A stretch of DNA of 11,346 nucleotides from Bacteroidota bacterium (GTDB lineage: Bacteria; Bacteroidota; Bacteroidia; B-17B0; Aurantibacillaceae), in the NCBI GenBank assembly GCA_025360565.1, contig JANYBY010000067.1:1-11346 (forward strand), in the 5' to 3' direction. Under the pieces are notes generated by a model. It had not been told where the DNA came from. It ran no database searches and saw nothing but the letters and a program-made list of their open reading frames with translations. Positions 1 to 7,629 of the stretch are shown here, in pieces (within the stretch, counting starts at the first letter, position 1; every line of letters begins with the position of its first letter). The position numbers and the translations under genes were made by a program.

Positions 1-1
1 C

Positions 2-190
2 TTAGGCAATTTAATTAATTTATTAAAAGATTATAAGGATAAAAAGGAAGCGGACCAGTTAATGGCCGATTTAAAACCTATTCACGATGATATTACCGCG
101 GTTAAACAGATCAAAGATATGGATGAGGCCAAGTTTAAAAGTATTTCAGGCAAAATTATAGTCTTGCGAAATAAACTAACAAGTAAATAA
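2..190 (+). CDS. C-terminal fragment of an unrecognised protein (5' end outside window)
   Basis: An open frame enters from the left edge and ends at TAA 188-190, giving 62 visible residues. The fragment is rich in Lys, Asp and Ile/Leu with no Cys or Trp, and looks alpha-helical (for example KDYKDKKEADQLMADLKP and KIIVLRNKLTSK). I do not recognise the family, and no motif allows a function. Support for it being a real coding end is the unbroken frame and the strong hairpin terminator that starts on the stop codon itself. The next gene starts 149 bases later with its own promoter, so this is the last gene of its transcript. Confidence 0.65.
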   Translation, partial: LGNLINLLKDYKDKKEADQLMADLKPIHDDITAVKQIKDMDEAKFKSISGKIIVLRNKLTSK

Positions 191-223
191 TAAAATAAGC
201 GGCCTAAAGCCGCTTATTTTATT
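189..223 (+). terminator. Strong intrinsic terminator after the first partial gene
   Basis: A perfect 15-bp inverted repeat (arms 189-203 and 209-223) encloses a 5-base loop CTAAA. The GC core is AAGCGGC/GCCGCTT, flanked by A-rich 5' and T-rich 3' arms, which is the classical Rho-independent layout. The 5' arm begins inside the TAA stop. Because the arms are symmetric A/T tracts it could also terminate from the right, but no leftward gene ends nearby. Confidence 0.85.
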
Positions 224-314
224 TTGTGCCAATTTCCCAATAGAAAGAAGCATTTTAGACAGCCAAAAAAAGGTTAAAATTTCTAAAAGATAACCTGTTT
301 TAGGCAAACCTTAT

Positions 315-322
315 TATATTTG
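315..322 (+). promoter_or_regulatory. Predicted Bacteroidota -7 box (TATATTTG) for the thioredoxin gene
   Basis: TATATTTG matches the TAnnTTTG -7 consensus of the primary sigma factor in Bacteroidota. The G lies 18 bases before the ATG at 340, implying a leader of roughly a dozen bases. No good TTG/TTTG -33 box sits at the expected distance upstream, so the assignment rests on the -7 element and its position. Confidence 0.55.
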
Positions 323-339
323 TTGTAACACTAAATAAC

Positions 340-1458
340 ATGCTTAAAAAAATTATTACCCTCAGCCTTGCACTTTTAATTTTTAACTCGTTTTCCCAAA
401 AAAAAGAAAAACAGTTTTCTTTTAAGGTTAACGGAACAGTTAAAAATTATACCGGTAAAATTGTTTACATTCATCATAAATGGGATGAAAAAGATTTTAC
501 AGACTCAACAAAATTGGTAGACGGTAAATTTACATTCAATTTAAAAAGCACCGACCCGAATATGTATTGGTTCACCAACGATCGCAATATCAATTCAAAT
601 CCAAACGTGATCTTTTTTGCTGATCAATCTGATGTTAAAGTAGAGTTAAGAGGAGATTCAATTGCCTTTTCAAAGATCGAAGGTGGCCAAGCACAAAAGG
701 ATTACATGGAATATAAAACCATGATAAATAATTTTGTTTTAAAGCAACAACAAATGCAAACGGATTATAATAAAGCGGCCGGGGTTGGCGATAATCTTAC
801 CATGACAAGTATTCGTAATGATTTTCAGAATCTGAACGCTTCGTTTATTGATGGGTTAAAGGGTTTTGTAAAAACACACCCTAAATCACCGGTAAGCGGC
901 TTTATAATTTATAACGATATGAATAATCCGGCCATCCCTATGGAAACTGTTTTAGAGGCCTTGGGTTACATTGATAAAAGCATTGAAGATACAAAGTTTA
1001 TAAAACTGGCAAACAAAAGAGTTGAATCATTAAAGGGCACAATGATAGGATTTAAGGCAACGGATTTTAGTCAAAATACACCTGCGGGAAAACCGCTTAA
1101 ACTTTCCGACTACAAGGGCAAATATGTGTTGGTTGATTTTTGGGCAAGCTGGTGCGGGCCCTGCCGTATGGAAAACCCAAATGTAGTAACCGCTTACAAT
1201 AAATTTAAAGACAAAGGCTTTACGGTTTTAGGCGTTTCTTTTGATCAAAATAAAGACAAATGGATCGATGCGATCGCAAAAGATAATTTATCATGGGATC
1301 ATGTTAGCGATTTAAAAGGATGGGGAAATGAGGTCGGTAAAATGTATAGCATAACCAGTATTCCGCAAAATTTTTTAATTGATAAAGAAGGAAAAATTGT
1401 TGGTAAAAACCTTCGCGGCCCGGCCTTAGAAGAAAAATTATCAGAGATCATTAAATAA
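340..1458 (+). CDS. Exported DUF4369-TlpA thiol:disulfide oxidoreductase (thioredoxin-like)
   Basis: Predicted periplasmic thiol-disulfide oxidoreductase of the TlpA/ResA type. A signal peptide covers residues 1 to about 19, with probable cleavage between Ser and Gln in the FSQ motif. Residues about 25-120 resemble the DUF4369 domain that often precedes TlpA domains in Bacteroidota, and a helical, Gln-rich linker follows (about 120-230). The thioredoxin fold spans about 236-372, with the active site WCGPC (Cys272, Cys275) and the cis-proline loop SIPQ (Pro342). In this family such proteins reduce or isomerise disulfides in exported proteins or in cytochrome c maturation; the substrate here is not evident. 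The ATG at 340 gives a proper signal peptide and follows a -7 box; no Shine-Dalgarno is visible. The next gene, a prolyl isomerase, suggests a general envelope folding context. Confidence 0.9.
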   Translation: MLKKIITLSLALLIFNSFSQKKEKQFSFKVNGTVKNYTGKIVYIHHKWDEKDFTDSTKLVDGKFTFNLKSTDPNMYWFTNDRNINSNPNVIFFADQSDVKVELRGDSIAFSKIEGGQAQKDYMEYKTMINNFVLKQQQMQTDYNKAAGVGDNLTMTSIRNDFQNLNASFIDGLKGFVKTHPKSPVSGFIIYNDMNNPAIPMETVLEALGYIDKSIEDTKFIKLANKRVESLKGTMIGFKATDFSQNTPAGKPLKLSDYKGKYVLVDFWASWCGPCRMENPNVVTAYNKFKDKGFTVLGVSFDQNKDKWIDAIAKDNLSWDHVSDLKGWGNEVGKMYSITSIPQNFLIDKEGKIVGKNLRGPALEEKLSEIIK

Positions 1459-1549
1459 GTAAATCGTATGTTTTACGCGCTTTCGGCGGAGGTACACCCT
1501 TAACGCTGCTTTAACCAAAAAAAATCCGTTAAATTCACCATAAAAAAAC

Positions 1550-1557
1550 TAAATTTG
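1550..1557 (+). promoter_or_regulatory. Predicted Bacteroidota -7 box (TAAATTTG) for the parvulin gene
   Basis: TAAATTTG fits TAnnTTTG and ends 16 bases before the ATG at 1574, the same geometry as the preceding gene's promoter. The -33 region is weak (GTTA near 1528-1531). The 115-base gap after the thioredoxin gene has no convincing hairpin terminator, so read-through from that gene is also possible. Confidence 0.55.
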
Positions 1558-1573
1558 CCTAAATTTTAAATGT

Positions 1574-3667
1574 ATGAACAAGAAGAATGTATTTGCCATT
1601 ATAACCTTATTTTACTCGGTAATTATTTGCGCGCAGGATCCTGCGGTAATGACAATTAATGGAAAGCCAATTACAAAATCGGAGTTTGAAGCCGTTTATA
1701 AAAAAAATAACGGGAAAGAAATAAAAAATAATCCTAAATCAGTTACCGAATACGTTAACCTGTTCTCACTTTTTAAAAGTAAAGTATTCGAGGCCGAATC
1801 AATGGGTTTAGATACTTTAGGCTCTTTTAGAACCGAATTATCCGGTTACCGCCGCCAGTTAGCCGCACCTTATCTTACCGATAAGAACACCAACGAAAAT
1901 ATTTTGACCGAAGCTTATAACCGCATGAAGCAAGAGGTGAGGGCCAGTCATATTTTGATAAGGGTTGAAGAAAACGCCTTGCCAAAAGATACATTAGAAG
2001 GGTATACAAGAATTACAATAATAAGAAACGCTACCCTAGGTAAATTACCTTCATCATCTGAGATCTCTAACTACGAAAAAATATTAAAGAACAGCTCTGA
2101 GGTTTCTAAACTTTTAAGAGGAAAAGACAGCAGCGTGTACAAGGCAAAATTTAATACGGTTAAAAATCTTGCCGATTATTATAAGGTGGCTACAGATAAA
2201 TTTATGGATATTGCTCCAAAAACAAGCGATGATCCTTCTGCACTTGAGAATAAAGGCGACCTGAATTATTTTTCGGCGTTAGATATGGTTTATCCTTTCG
2301 AGAATGCCGCATTCAATACAAAGGTTGGCGAAGTTAGTCCTATTATCCGCTCAAAATTCGGATACCATATTTTAAAAGTGTACGATAAACGCGAGAGTCG
2401 TGGGGAAGGCACTGCCGCGCATATTATGGCAAAATTTTCTAAAAATGCCACTGAACAAGAAAAGGCCAACGCTAAAACAAAAATATTGGAATTAAAAGAA
2501 AAACTAAAAAATATGTCGTTTGAGGAAGTGGCTCGCCAGTTCAGCGATGATAAACAAAGTAGCGATAAAGGAGGAATGCTTCAGCCGTTTAAAAGCGGAA
2601 GATTGCCGAAAGCATTTGAGGACGCTTTCTTTGGTCTTAAAGCTAATGGTGATATTTCCGAGCCCGTTATGACTCAATACGGATGGCATTTAGTTAAGCG
2701 TGTGGACCTGAAAACACTTGCCAGTTTTGAGGAAATGAAAAACGAATTAAAAGCAAGAGTGGCTCGCGACAGCCGCTCGCAAATGGGCCGCGTGGCTTTA
2801 ATTGAAAGAGTTAAAAAAGAAAACAACTTTAAAGAAAATTTAAAGAGCAGAGATGAGTTGTCGAAAGTATTGGACTCAACTTATTTACAAGCAACCTGGA
2901 AAGCAAGCAGGGCTGATAAACTGGGAAATAAGGAAATATTTAACTTGGGTGGAAAATCTTATACTCAAGGTGATTTTGCAAGATTCCTTGAAACGCAAAT
3001 TACTTTCAGAAGTCCTACAGATATTACCGAATTAATGAAAGGTATTTATAAAACATGGGTTGATGAGAATATAGTTGGTTTTGAAGATAAATTATTGGAT
3101 GCAAAATACCCTGAATTCAGAAATTTATTACGCGAATACAGAGATGGAATTTTATTGTTTGATCTTACCGACCAAAAAGTTTGGAGCAAAGCGGTTAAAG
3201 ATACAACGGGCTTAAAGGATTTTTACGCAGCAAATAAAAATAATTATTTGTGGGGCGAAAGAGCCGAAGTAACTACTTACAAATGTTTGGATGCAAAAGT
3301 AGCCGGCGAAGTACGTAAACTTTTAAAACTGAATAAAAGCGAAAAAGACATTACCGATGCTGTAAATAAATTATCGCAATTAAATGTAAGTGTTGAAAAT
3401 GTTACCTACTTAAAAGGCGAAAATAAAGACGTGGATGCAAATTGGAAACAAGGTGTAGCCCCAACAGATATTAAAAGCGAAAAGGATACAAAAATATTGG
3501 TTTTGGTAATTAATAAATTACTTCCAAAATCACCAAAGCAATTAAACGAGTGTAGAGGAATGGTTACGGCCGATTTTCAAAATTATTTGGAAACCGAATG
3601 GCTATCGTATTTAAAAAAGAAATATATTGTAAAGGTAGATGATGCTGTATTAGGTACAATTAAGTAA
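1574..3667 (+). CDS. SurA-like periplasmic peptidylprolyl isomerase with two parvulin domains
   Basis: Exported PpiC/SurA-type foldase. In this family the proteins catalyse cis-trans isomerisation of prolyl bonds and chaperone outer-membrane proteins across the periplasm. The signal peptide is residues 1-20 (ICA|Q). An N-terminal helical chaperone segment (about 24-120) opens with VMTINGKPITKSEFEAVY, typical of SurA/PpiD-like proteins. Parvulin domain 1 runs about 122-272 (ASHILI near 124-129, GDLNYF 228-233, FGYHILKV with His265). Parvulin domain 2 runs about 280-377 (AHIM with His283, KGGMLQPF near 332-339, YGWHLVKR with His372). A non-catalytic region of about 300 residues follows. At 697 aa it is far longer than E. 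coli SurA (428 aa), and domain 1 carries an insert of about 50 residues. It ends at a strong terminator; a second parvulin-like gene follows. Confidence 0.9.
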   Translation: MNKKNVFAIITLFYSVIICAQDPAVMTINGKPITKSEFEAVYKKNNGKEIKNNPKSVTEYVNLFSLFKSKVFEAESMGLDTLGSFRTELSGYRRQLAAPYLTDKNTNENILTEAYNRMKQEVRASHILIRVEENALPKDTLEGYTRITIIRNATLGKLPSSSEISNYEKILKNSSEVSKLLRGKDSSVYKAKFNTVKNLADYYKVATDKFMDIAPKTSDDPSALENKGDLNYFSALDMVYPFENAAFNTKVGEVSPIIRSKFGYHILKVYDKRESRGEGTAAHIMAKFSKNATEQEKANAKTKILELKEKLKNMSFEEVARQFSDDKQSSDKGGMLQPFKSGRLPKAFEDAFFGLKANGDISEPVMTQYGWHLVKRVDLKTLASFEEMKNELKARVARDSRSQMGRVALIERVKKENNFKENLKSRDELSKVLDSTYLQATWKASRADKLGNKEIFNLGGKSYTQGDFARFLETQITFRSPTDITELMKGIYKTWVDENIVGFEDKLLDAKYPEFRNLLREYRDGILLFDLTDQKVWSKAVKDTTGLKDFYAANKNNYLWGERAEVTTYKCLDAKVAGEVRKLLKLNKSEKDITDAVNKLSQLNVSVENVTYLKGENKDVDANWKQGVAPTDIKSEKDTKILVLVINKLLPKSPKQLNECRGMVTADFQNYLETEWLSYLKKKYIVKVDDAVLGTIK

Positions 3668-3684
3668 TTAAACTGAAATATATT

Positions 3685-3719
3685 AAGCCGGCTGTTTTTG
3701 AGACAGCCGGCTTTTTTTA
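3685..3719 (+). terminator. Strong intrinsic terminator after the parvulin gene
   Basis: A perfect 11-bp stem AAGCCGGCTGT/ACAGCCGGCTT (3685-3695 and 3703-3713) with a 7-base loop runs into a seven-T tail (3712-3718). It begins 18 bases after the TAA of the preceding gene. On the - strand the downstream side lacks a comparable T run, so it reads as a one-directional + strand terminator. Confidence 0.9.
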
Positions 3720-3749
3720 TGCATATTATTCACAGGTAATTGCTAATTT

Positions 3750-3757
3750 TACTTTTG
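3750..3757 (+). promoter_or_regulatory. Predicted -7 box (TACTTTTG) placing the start site at or beside the ATG
   Basis: TACTTTTG fits TAnnTTTG, and its G is only 4 bases before the ATG at 3762. With the usual spacing from -7 box to start site, transcription would begin at or within a base or two of the ATG, giving a leaderless message. The upstream terminator at 3685-3719 means this gene needs its own promoter. The -33 region shows no good TTG. Confidence 0.5.
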
Positions 3758-3761
3758 TCAA

Positions 3762-4616
3762 ATGAAAACGAGGGCTTATATATTCTGTATTATTTTAATT
3801 CAGCTTATTTTTTTATCGTGTACAGATGCGGGTAAGGATCAAAAGCCGAAACCCGCTGCTATTGCGGGTACAGAGGAACTAAGCACCGATGTTTTAAAAG
3901 AGAGTTTTATAAATACAGGAAATCCAAAAGATAGTGTTGGTGTGAATAAAAAAATAATTGAGGCCTGGGCCATCGAATCTTTATTTTATCAGGAGGCGCT
4001 CACAAAACTAACCGAAGATGAAATACAGATAGAAGAGCAGGTGCAGACCTATAAAAAATCGTTGGTTAATTATATTTACCAAACAAAAATTATTGAGGCC
4101 AACCTGGATACAAATGTCAAGAGGCCCGAAATAGAACAGTATTATAATGAGAATAAGGATAATTTTATTTTAAAGGATAATATTGTAAAAGTGGATTATT
4201 TTAAAATTCCGCTAAAAGCACAGGCATTGAGTAAAATGAAAAGCTTGATATACTACTCAAACCCAAAAGATAAAGACCAATTAAAAAATTTATGCATTCA
4301 ATACGCTGATAATTTTTTTATAAACGACAGTACTTGGTTATATCTGGATGATATAAAAAAAGAAATTCCGAATTTAAAAGATCAGGCAGATTTTTATATA
4401 TACCAGGGCAGGGTAGTGGAGCTGAATGACGCGGACTTTTATTATTACTTAAAGATAAAAGAGATAAAAGTAAAGAACGGCTTATCACCCATAAATTTCG
4501 AAAGACAGAATATTAAGAATTTTATTATTAACCGCCGCAAAACACAATTAATTCAGCAATATAAACAGCAGTTGTTAGAAAAGGCTAAAGCGGAAAAGAA
4601 GTTTACGACCTATTAA
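3762..4616 (+). CDS. SurA/PrsA-like lipoprotein lacking a recognisable parvulin active site
   Basis: Probable envelope lipoprotein with a signal peptide ending in a lipobox-like IFLSC (lipidated Cys20). The architecture follows SurA/PrsA foldases. A helical N-terminal chaperone part is followed by the hinge RPEIEQYYNENKDNF (121-135), then a strand VKVDYFKIP where active parvulins have the AxHIL strand, and a strand DFYYYLKIKEIK where they have FGYHIxKV. The tail (SPINFERQNIKNFIINRRKT onward) is the basic C-terminal helix usual in these proteins. The His residues and the GG-DLGYF segment of active parvulins are absent, so it is probably a chaperone without isomerase activity. It sits directly after an active double-parvulin gene, suggesting a paired role in outer-membrane protein biogenesis (inference). 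The start is fixed by the signal peptide, and no other in-frame Met precedes the mature part. Its stop overlaps the convergent dehydrogenase stop. Confidence 0.7.
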   Translation: MKTRAYIFCIILIQLIFLSCTDAGKDQKPKPAAIAGTEELSTDVLKESFINTGNPKDSVGVNKKIIEAWAIESLFYQEALTKLTEDEIQIEEQVQTYKKSLVNYIYQTKIIEANLDTNVKRPEIEQYYNENKDNFILKDNIVKVDYFKIPLKAQALSKMKSLIYYSNPKDKDQLKNLCIQYADNFFINDSTWLYLDDIKKEIPNLKDQADFYIYQGRVVELNDADFYYYLKIKEIKVKNGLSPINFERQNIKNFIINRRKTQLIQQYKQQLLEKAKAEKKFTTY

Positions 4617-5782
4617 TAAAACTTCTTCCCCAAAATAAATTTCTGTTTTAAAAGCGGACTTATTCTGTAACGATCTTCTTCGTAAAAATCTTTGAGCGAG
4701 GTAAGTTCTTTAATAATGTTTGGCACACCGTATTCATCTGCCCATCTGAATAATCCCTGCGGGTAATTTACGCCTTTAGTCATTGCCAGGTCAATGTCCT
4801 CGCGAGAGGCCACCTGTAAATACAGGGTATCCGCGGCTTCGTTAATAAGCATTACCAAAATACGTTTTACAATGTTGGTGCCTAATTCTTTATTTTTAAT
4901 AGGTTCGGGCTGTTTGGCATCGGCTGAATAATTATAAAAACCCCTTCCGCTTTTTCTTCCTAAAAATCCTGCTTCTAATAAACGCTTTTGAGACAATGCC
5001 GGTTTAAATTTTGGGTCAAAGTAAAATTGTGTCCACACCGTTTCGGTTACAACATAATTCACATCGTGCCCTATCAGATCCATCAATTCAAACGGACCCA
5101 TCTTAAAACCGCCTATTTCTTTCATGGCCCAGTCAACGGTAGCAATATCGGCAATGCCCTCTTCGTAAATACGCAAGGCCTCGCTATAAAAAGGGCGAGC
5201 CACGCGGTTTACAATAAAGCCTGGAGTATCTTTTACTATAACTGTAATTTTTCCCCACGAATCAATAAGAGCCTTGCAAGACGCGGCAACCTCCGTATCG
5301 GTAGCAATACCGGGAATAATTTCTACCAGAGGCATTAATGTGGCAGGATTAAAAAAATGTATGCCTATAACGTTCTGCGGTTTGCCACAAGCCGATGCGA
5401 TAGAAGTTATCGATAAAGAAGAAGTGTTTGATGCGAAAATACAATCGGGTCCGGCAATTTTTTCAACTTCGGAAAAAACAGTTTTTTTAACTGCCAAATT
5501 TTCAACAATGGCTTCAATAATTAAATTACACGATGCTAAACCATTTAACGTTTTTACAAAAGTTATATTGGTGATTATAGTATTTACCTGCTCGGCTGAA
5601 AGTTTTTGTTTTTCGAGCAGTTTATTTAAACCCGTTTTTAAATTGGCTTCCGCCTTTAAAAGAGCGTCCTCGTTATTATCATGTAAAAAAACGCTGTGCC
5701 CCGCAGAGGCCGACACCTGAGCAATACCAATGCCCATAGCTCCGCTGCCAATAACACCAATTACAGAATTTTTAGTGAGCAT
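4613..5782 (-). CDS. 3-hydroxyacyl-CoA dehydrogenase, PaaH-type, NAD-dependent
   Basis: Cytoplasmic enzyme oxidising a 3-hydroxyacyl-CoA to 3-ketoacyl-CoA with NAD+. The N-terminal Rossmann domain (about 6-185) has GSGAMG at 12-17 and Asp35 after the second strand for the NAD ribose. The residues matching the known catalytic set of this family are present at the expected spacing: Ser121, His142 (GIHFFNP), Glu154 and Asn192. The first C-terminal 3HCDH domain spans about 187-285, ending in GRKSGRGFYNY. A second, shorter 3HCDH copy (about 300-389) has GVNYPQG and EEDRYRISPLLKQ, which resemble the tail of PaaH (3-hydroxyadipyl-CoA dehydrogenase) rather than single-domain Hbd. Substrate is uncertain: short-chain or dicarboxylic acyl-CoA. 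No paa or beta-oxidation genes are nearby. It lies 33 bases after the last propeller gene with no obvious promoter or terminator between, so co-transcription is likely. Confidence 0.92.
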   Translation of the reverse strand: MLTKNSVIGVIGSGAMGIGIAQVSASAGHSVFLHDNNEDALLKAEANLKTGLNKLLEKQKLSAEQVNTIITNITFVKTLNGLASCNLIIEAIVENLAVKKTVFSEVEKIAGPDCIFASNTSSLSITSIASACGKPQNVIGIHFFNPATLMPLVEIIPGIATDTEVAASCKALIDSWGKITVIVKDTPGFIVNRVARPFYSEALRIYEEGIADIATVDWAMKEIGGFKMGPFELMDLIGHDVNYVVTETVWTQFYFDPKFKPALSQKRLLEAGFLGRKSGRGFYNYSADAKQPEPIKNKELGTNIVKRILVMLINEAADTLYLQVASREDIDLAMTKGVNYPQGLFRWADEYGVPNIIKELTSLKDFYEEDRYRISPLLKQKFILGKKFY

Positions 5783-5815
5783 AAATAAGTACGGTATTTG
5801 CTATTTGTCGTTATT

Positions 5816-7618
5816 TTATTTTGAAACGATGAATTTTTTAGTGCCCACGTTTTGTCCGTTCGAAAATAAATTAAAATAGTATAATCCATTGCTTAACTCG
5901 TTCAAATTAATGCTTCGGATCAAATTTCCCGCCTTTGCAATATCGTTGCCGCTTTTTTCGGCAACTAATTTTCCTTCGATCGAATAAACTTTTACGATCA
6001 GATCTTTACTTGCTAAATAAAACGGAATTGTAAATTGAAGTTCGTTCTGCGCAGGGTCAGGAAATAATGAAATATTAAAATTGTTACGGCGGTTATTTTT
6101 CATTCCAACCGTACCATTTCCGTTTCCATCAACCACAAAATCGTAAACACTTTCGTTCACATCATCATTATTAATAGTTACTTGAGCCGAACGTGTACCG
6201 TTTGTTAAGGGTGCAAATTGAATGGATAATGCGAGTGCGCCGTTTGGTGCTAAAGTAAAAGGTACTGCGGGTCCGCCAATAATTGTAAACTCCGAAGCAT
6301 TTGCTCCGGTAATATTAATGCTTGAGATGGTAAGCGGACCAATGCCTGTATTCTGAACAATGAACGCGTGCGTAAGATTACTGCCGGCGTTAACTGTTCC
6401 GTAATTTGTACTGTTGGTTGGGCTTGTAATTGCTGCTCCGGCAGGAATACTGTTTGCGTTGCCAATTACATTAATTTCGCCTTTGGCATATAAATGTGTT
6501 CTCAACATAAACACACCGTTCGTTCTGTCTAACGCAAAAATATTACGGCTCGGAAAATAAGCATACAAACCCCACTGGCCATTGTAAGCGCTGGGTGCCC
6601 AGTTATTATTATTTCCTCCGCCCGCAGGGTAAGTATCAAAATATCCCACCAAAGAAGGTGTTGCCGGCGAAGAAATATCAAACAATTGTGTACCATCCAT
6701 ATAAGAACTTAAAAAACAATATTGGTTATTTACAACCCATGGATTATGGGGTGTGCTTTGCGGAAACTGATTAGTGATTGCGGTCACTGTCATGTTAGCG
6801 ATATTGGAAACATTAACTATTTTTAATGGTAATTGAGCAGGAACTTCATCGGCCATTACTAAAGTTTGTCCGTTTGGTGTCCACGAACTAAAGTGATTGT
6901 AGCCCGACATGGTATAACTTGTTAAAGAACCTAATTGCGTAAATGTATTTCCAATACTGTTGTATTTAAAAACATATAAGCCTTGATTTCCGCACGAAGC
7001 AAAAATAGTATCGTTCCTTACATGCTCATCGTGTACATATCCGATGACAGGATAATCCTGGCTCAGTCTTCTTAATAAAACCGGAGCGGATGGGGTAGCG
7101 AGGCTGTATAGATCCATTGCACTCGTGGCGGGAACAGCCCCTGCACTATAAGTAATTCCCGAAACATATAATTTATTTCCATCTACTGTACAGGCATGGC
7201 CGCGGCGAAATAAAGTTTGGTTTGAACTTACCAATGTAACAGTTGCAGGTAAAGTACTCATATCAAACACCTGAAAACCTGTTGAACCTCCGTCATCACT
7301 TACAACATAACAATACGTGCTGTATGTTTTTACTTCGCGCCAGCTTCCGCCGGTTGAAGTTCCTGCCTGATAGGCCGCGATCGTTGGTGTAAAAGGGTCT
7401 GTAACATCAATCCAATAAGTACCGTCTTTTGAACAAGCTATTGCGTATTCTCTTCCTGTTCCGGGTTGTGTCCATCCCCAACAGGCAGAATATTTTATTC
7501 CTGCACCGCCAACAGGATCTATATTACTGGCAAGTGAAAAATTTGATGCCGCAAATTGAGCGTTTGTACTGTTAACTCCCAAAAGGAGCATGAAGGTTAA
7601 AAGGTAAATAATTTTCAT
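5816..7618 (-). CDS. Secreted choice-of-anchor B (LVIVD) propeller protein with choice-of-anchor D and T9SS sorting domains, copy 3
   Basis: Predicted cell-surface or secreted protein of unknown function. The signal peptide is residues 1-20 (TNA|Q). Residues about 22-375 form the choice-of-anchor B/LVIVD region, in which I count seven repeat units of the form (Y/F)xxDVxxPxxPxxxxxY, starting near 68, 115, 168, 214, 265, 311 and 360. This fits a seven-bladed beta-propeller. A choice-of-anchor D (ASH/Hydin-like, Ig-fold) domain follows at about 402-500 (NYGTVNAG, VQNTGIGPLTI, INNDD). The C-terminal T9SS type A sorting domain is about 515-600 (SLFPDPAQNE, VKVYSIEGKLV, LSNGLYYFNL), with Asp replacing Asn in the usual PNP. 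It is closest to the 609-aa neighbour, sharing runs such as LATPSAPVLLRRLSQDYP and GNTFTQLGSLTSYT. Conserved polar positions include His141, His196-Asp197, His242, Asp257-Glu258 and His291. Confidence 0.88.
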   Translation of the reverse strand: MKIIYLLTFMLLLGVNSTNAQFAASNFSLASNIDPVGGAGIKYSACWGWTQPGTGREYAIACSKDGTYWIDVTDPFTPTIAAYQAGTSTGGSWREVKTYSTYCYVVSDDGGSTGFQVFDMSTLPATVTLVSSNQTLFRRGHACTVDGNKLYVSGITYSAGAVPATSAMDLYSLATPSAPVLLRRLSQDYPVIGYVHDEHVRNDTIFASCGNQGLYVFKYNSIGNTFTQLGSLTSYTMSGYNHFSSWTPNGQTLVMADEVPAQLPLKIVNVSNIANMTVTAITNQFPQSTPHNPWVVNNQYCFLSSYMDGTQLFDISSPATPSLVGYFDTYPAGGGNNNNWAPSAYNGQWGLYAYFPSRNIFALDRTNGVFMLRTHLYAKGEINVIGNANSIPAGAAITSPTNSTNYGTVNAGSNLTHAFIVQNTGIGPLTISSINITGANASEFTIIGGPAVPFTLAPNGALALSIQFAPLTNGTRSAQVTINNDDVNESVYDFVVDGNGNGTVGMKNNRRNNFNISLFPDPAQNELQFTIPFYLASKDLIVKVYSIEGKLVAEKSGNDIAKAGNLIRSINLNELSNGLYYFNLFSNGQNVGTKKFIVSK

Positions 7619-7629
7619 TTGGTTTATTT

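Noticed and set aside
1459..1573. Terminator or small RNA in the gap after the thioredoxin gene
   Set aside because: Only a 3-bp stem around CGCTTTCGGCG can be drawn and no T run follows it.
3685..3719. Bidirectional terminator also serving the - strand dehydrogenase transcript
   Set aside because: On the - strand the hairpin is followed by TAATATA rather than a T run, and it lies about 900 bases beyond the dehydrogenase stop, across another gene.
4988..5338. 116-codon + strand open frame
   Set aside because: It is antisense to the dehydrogenase, has no recognisable domain and no ribosome-binding or promoter context.
5274..5720. 148-codon + strand open frame opposite the dehydrogenase gene
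   Set aside because: It lies fully antisense to a gene with intact catalytic residues, has no promoter or signal, and its composition (Ser/Val/Phe/Lys repeats) is what the reverse frame of that gene would give.
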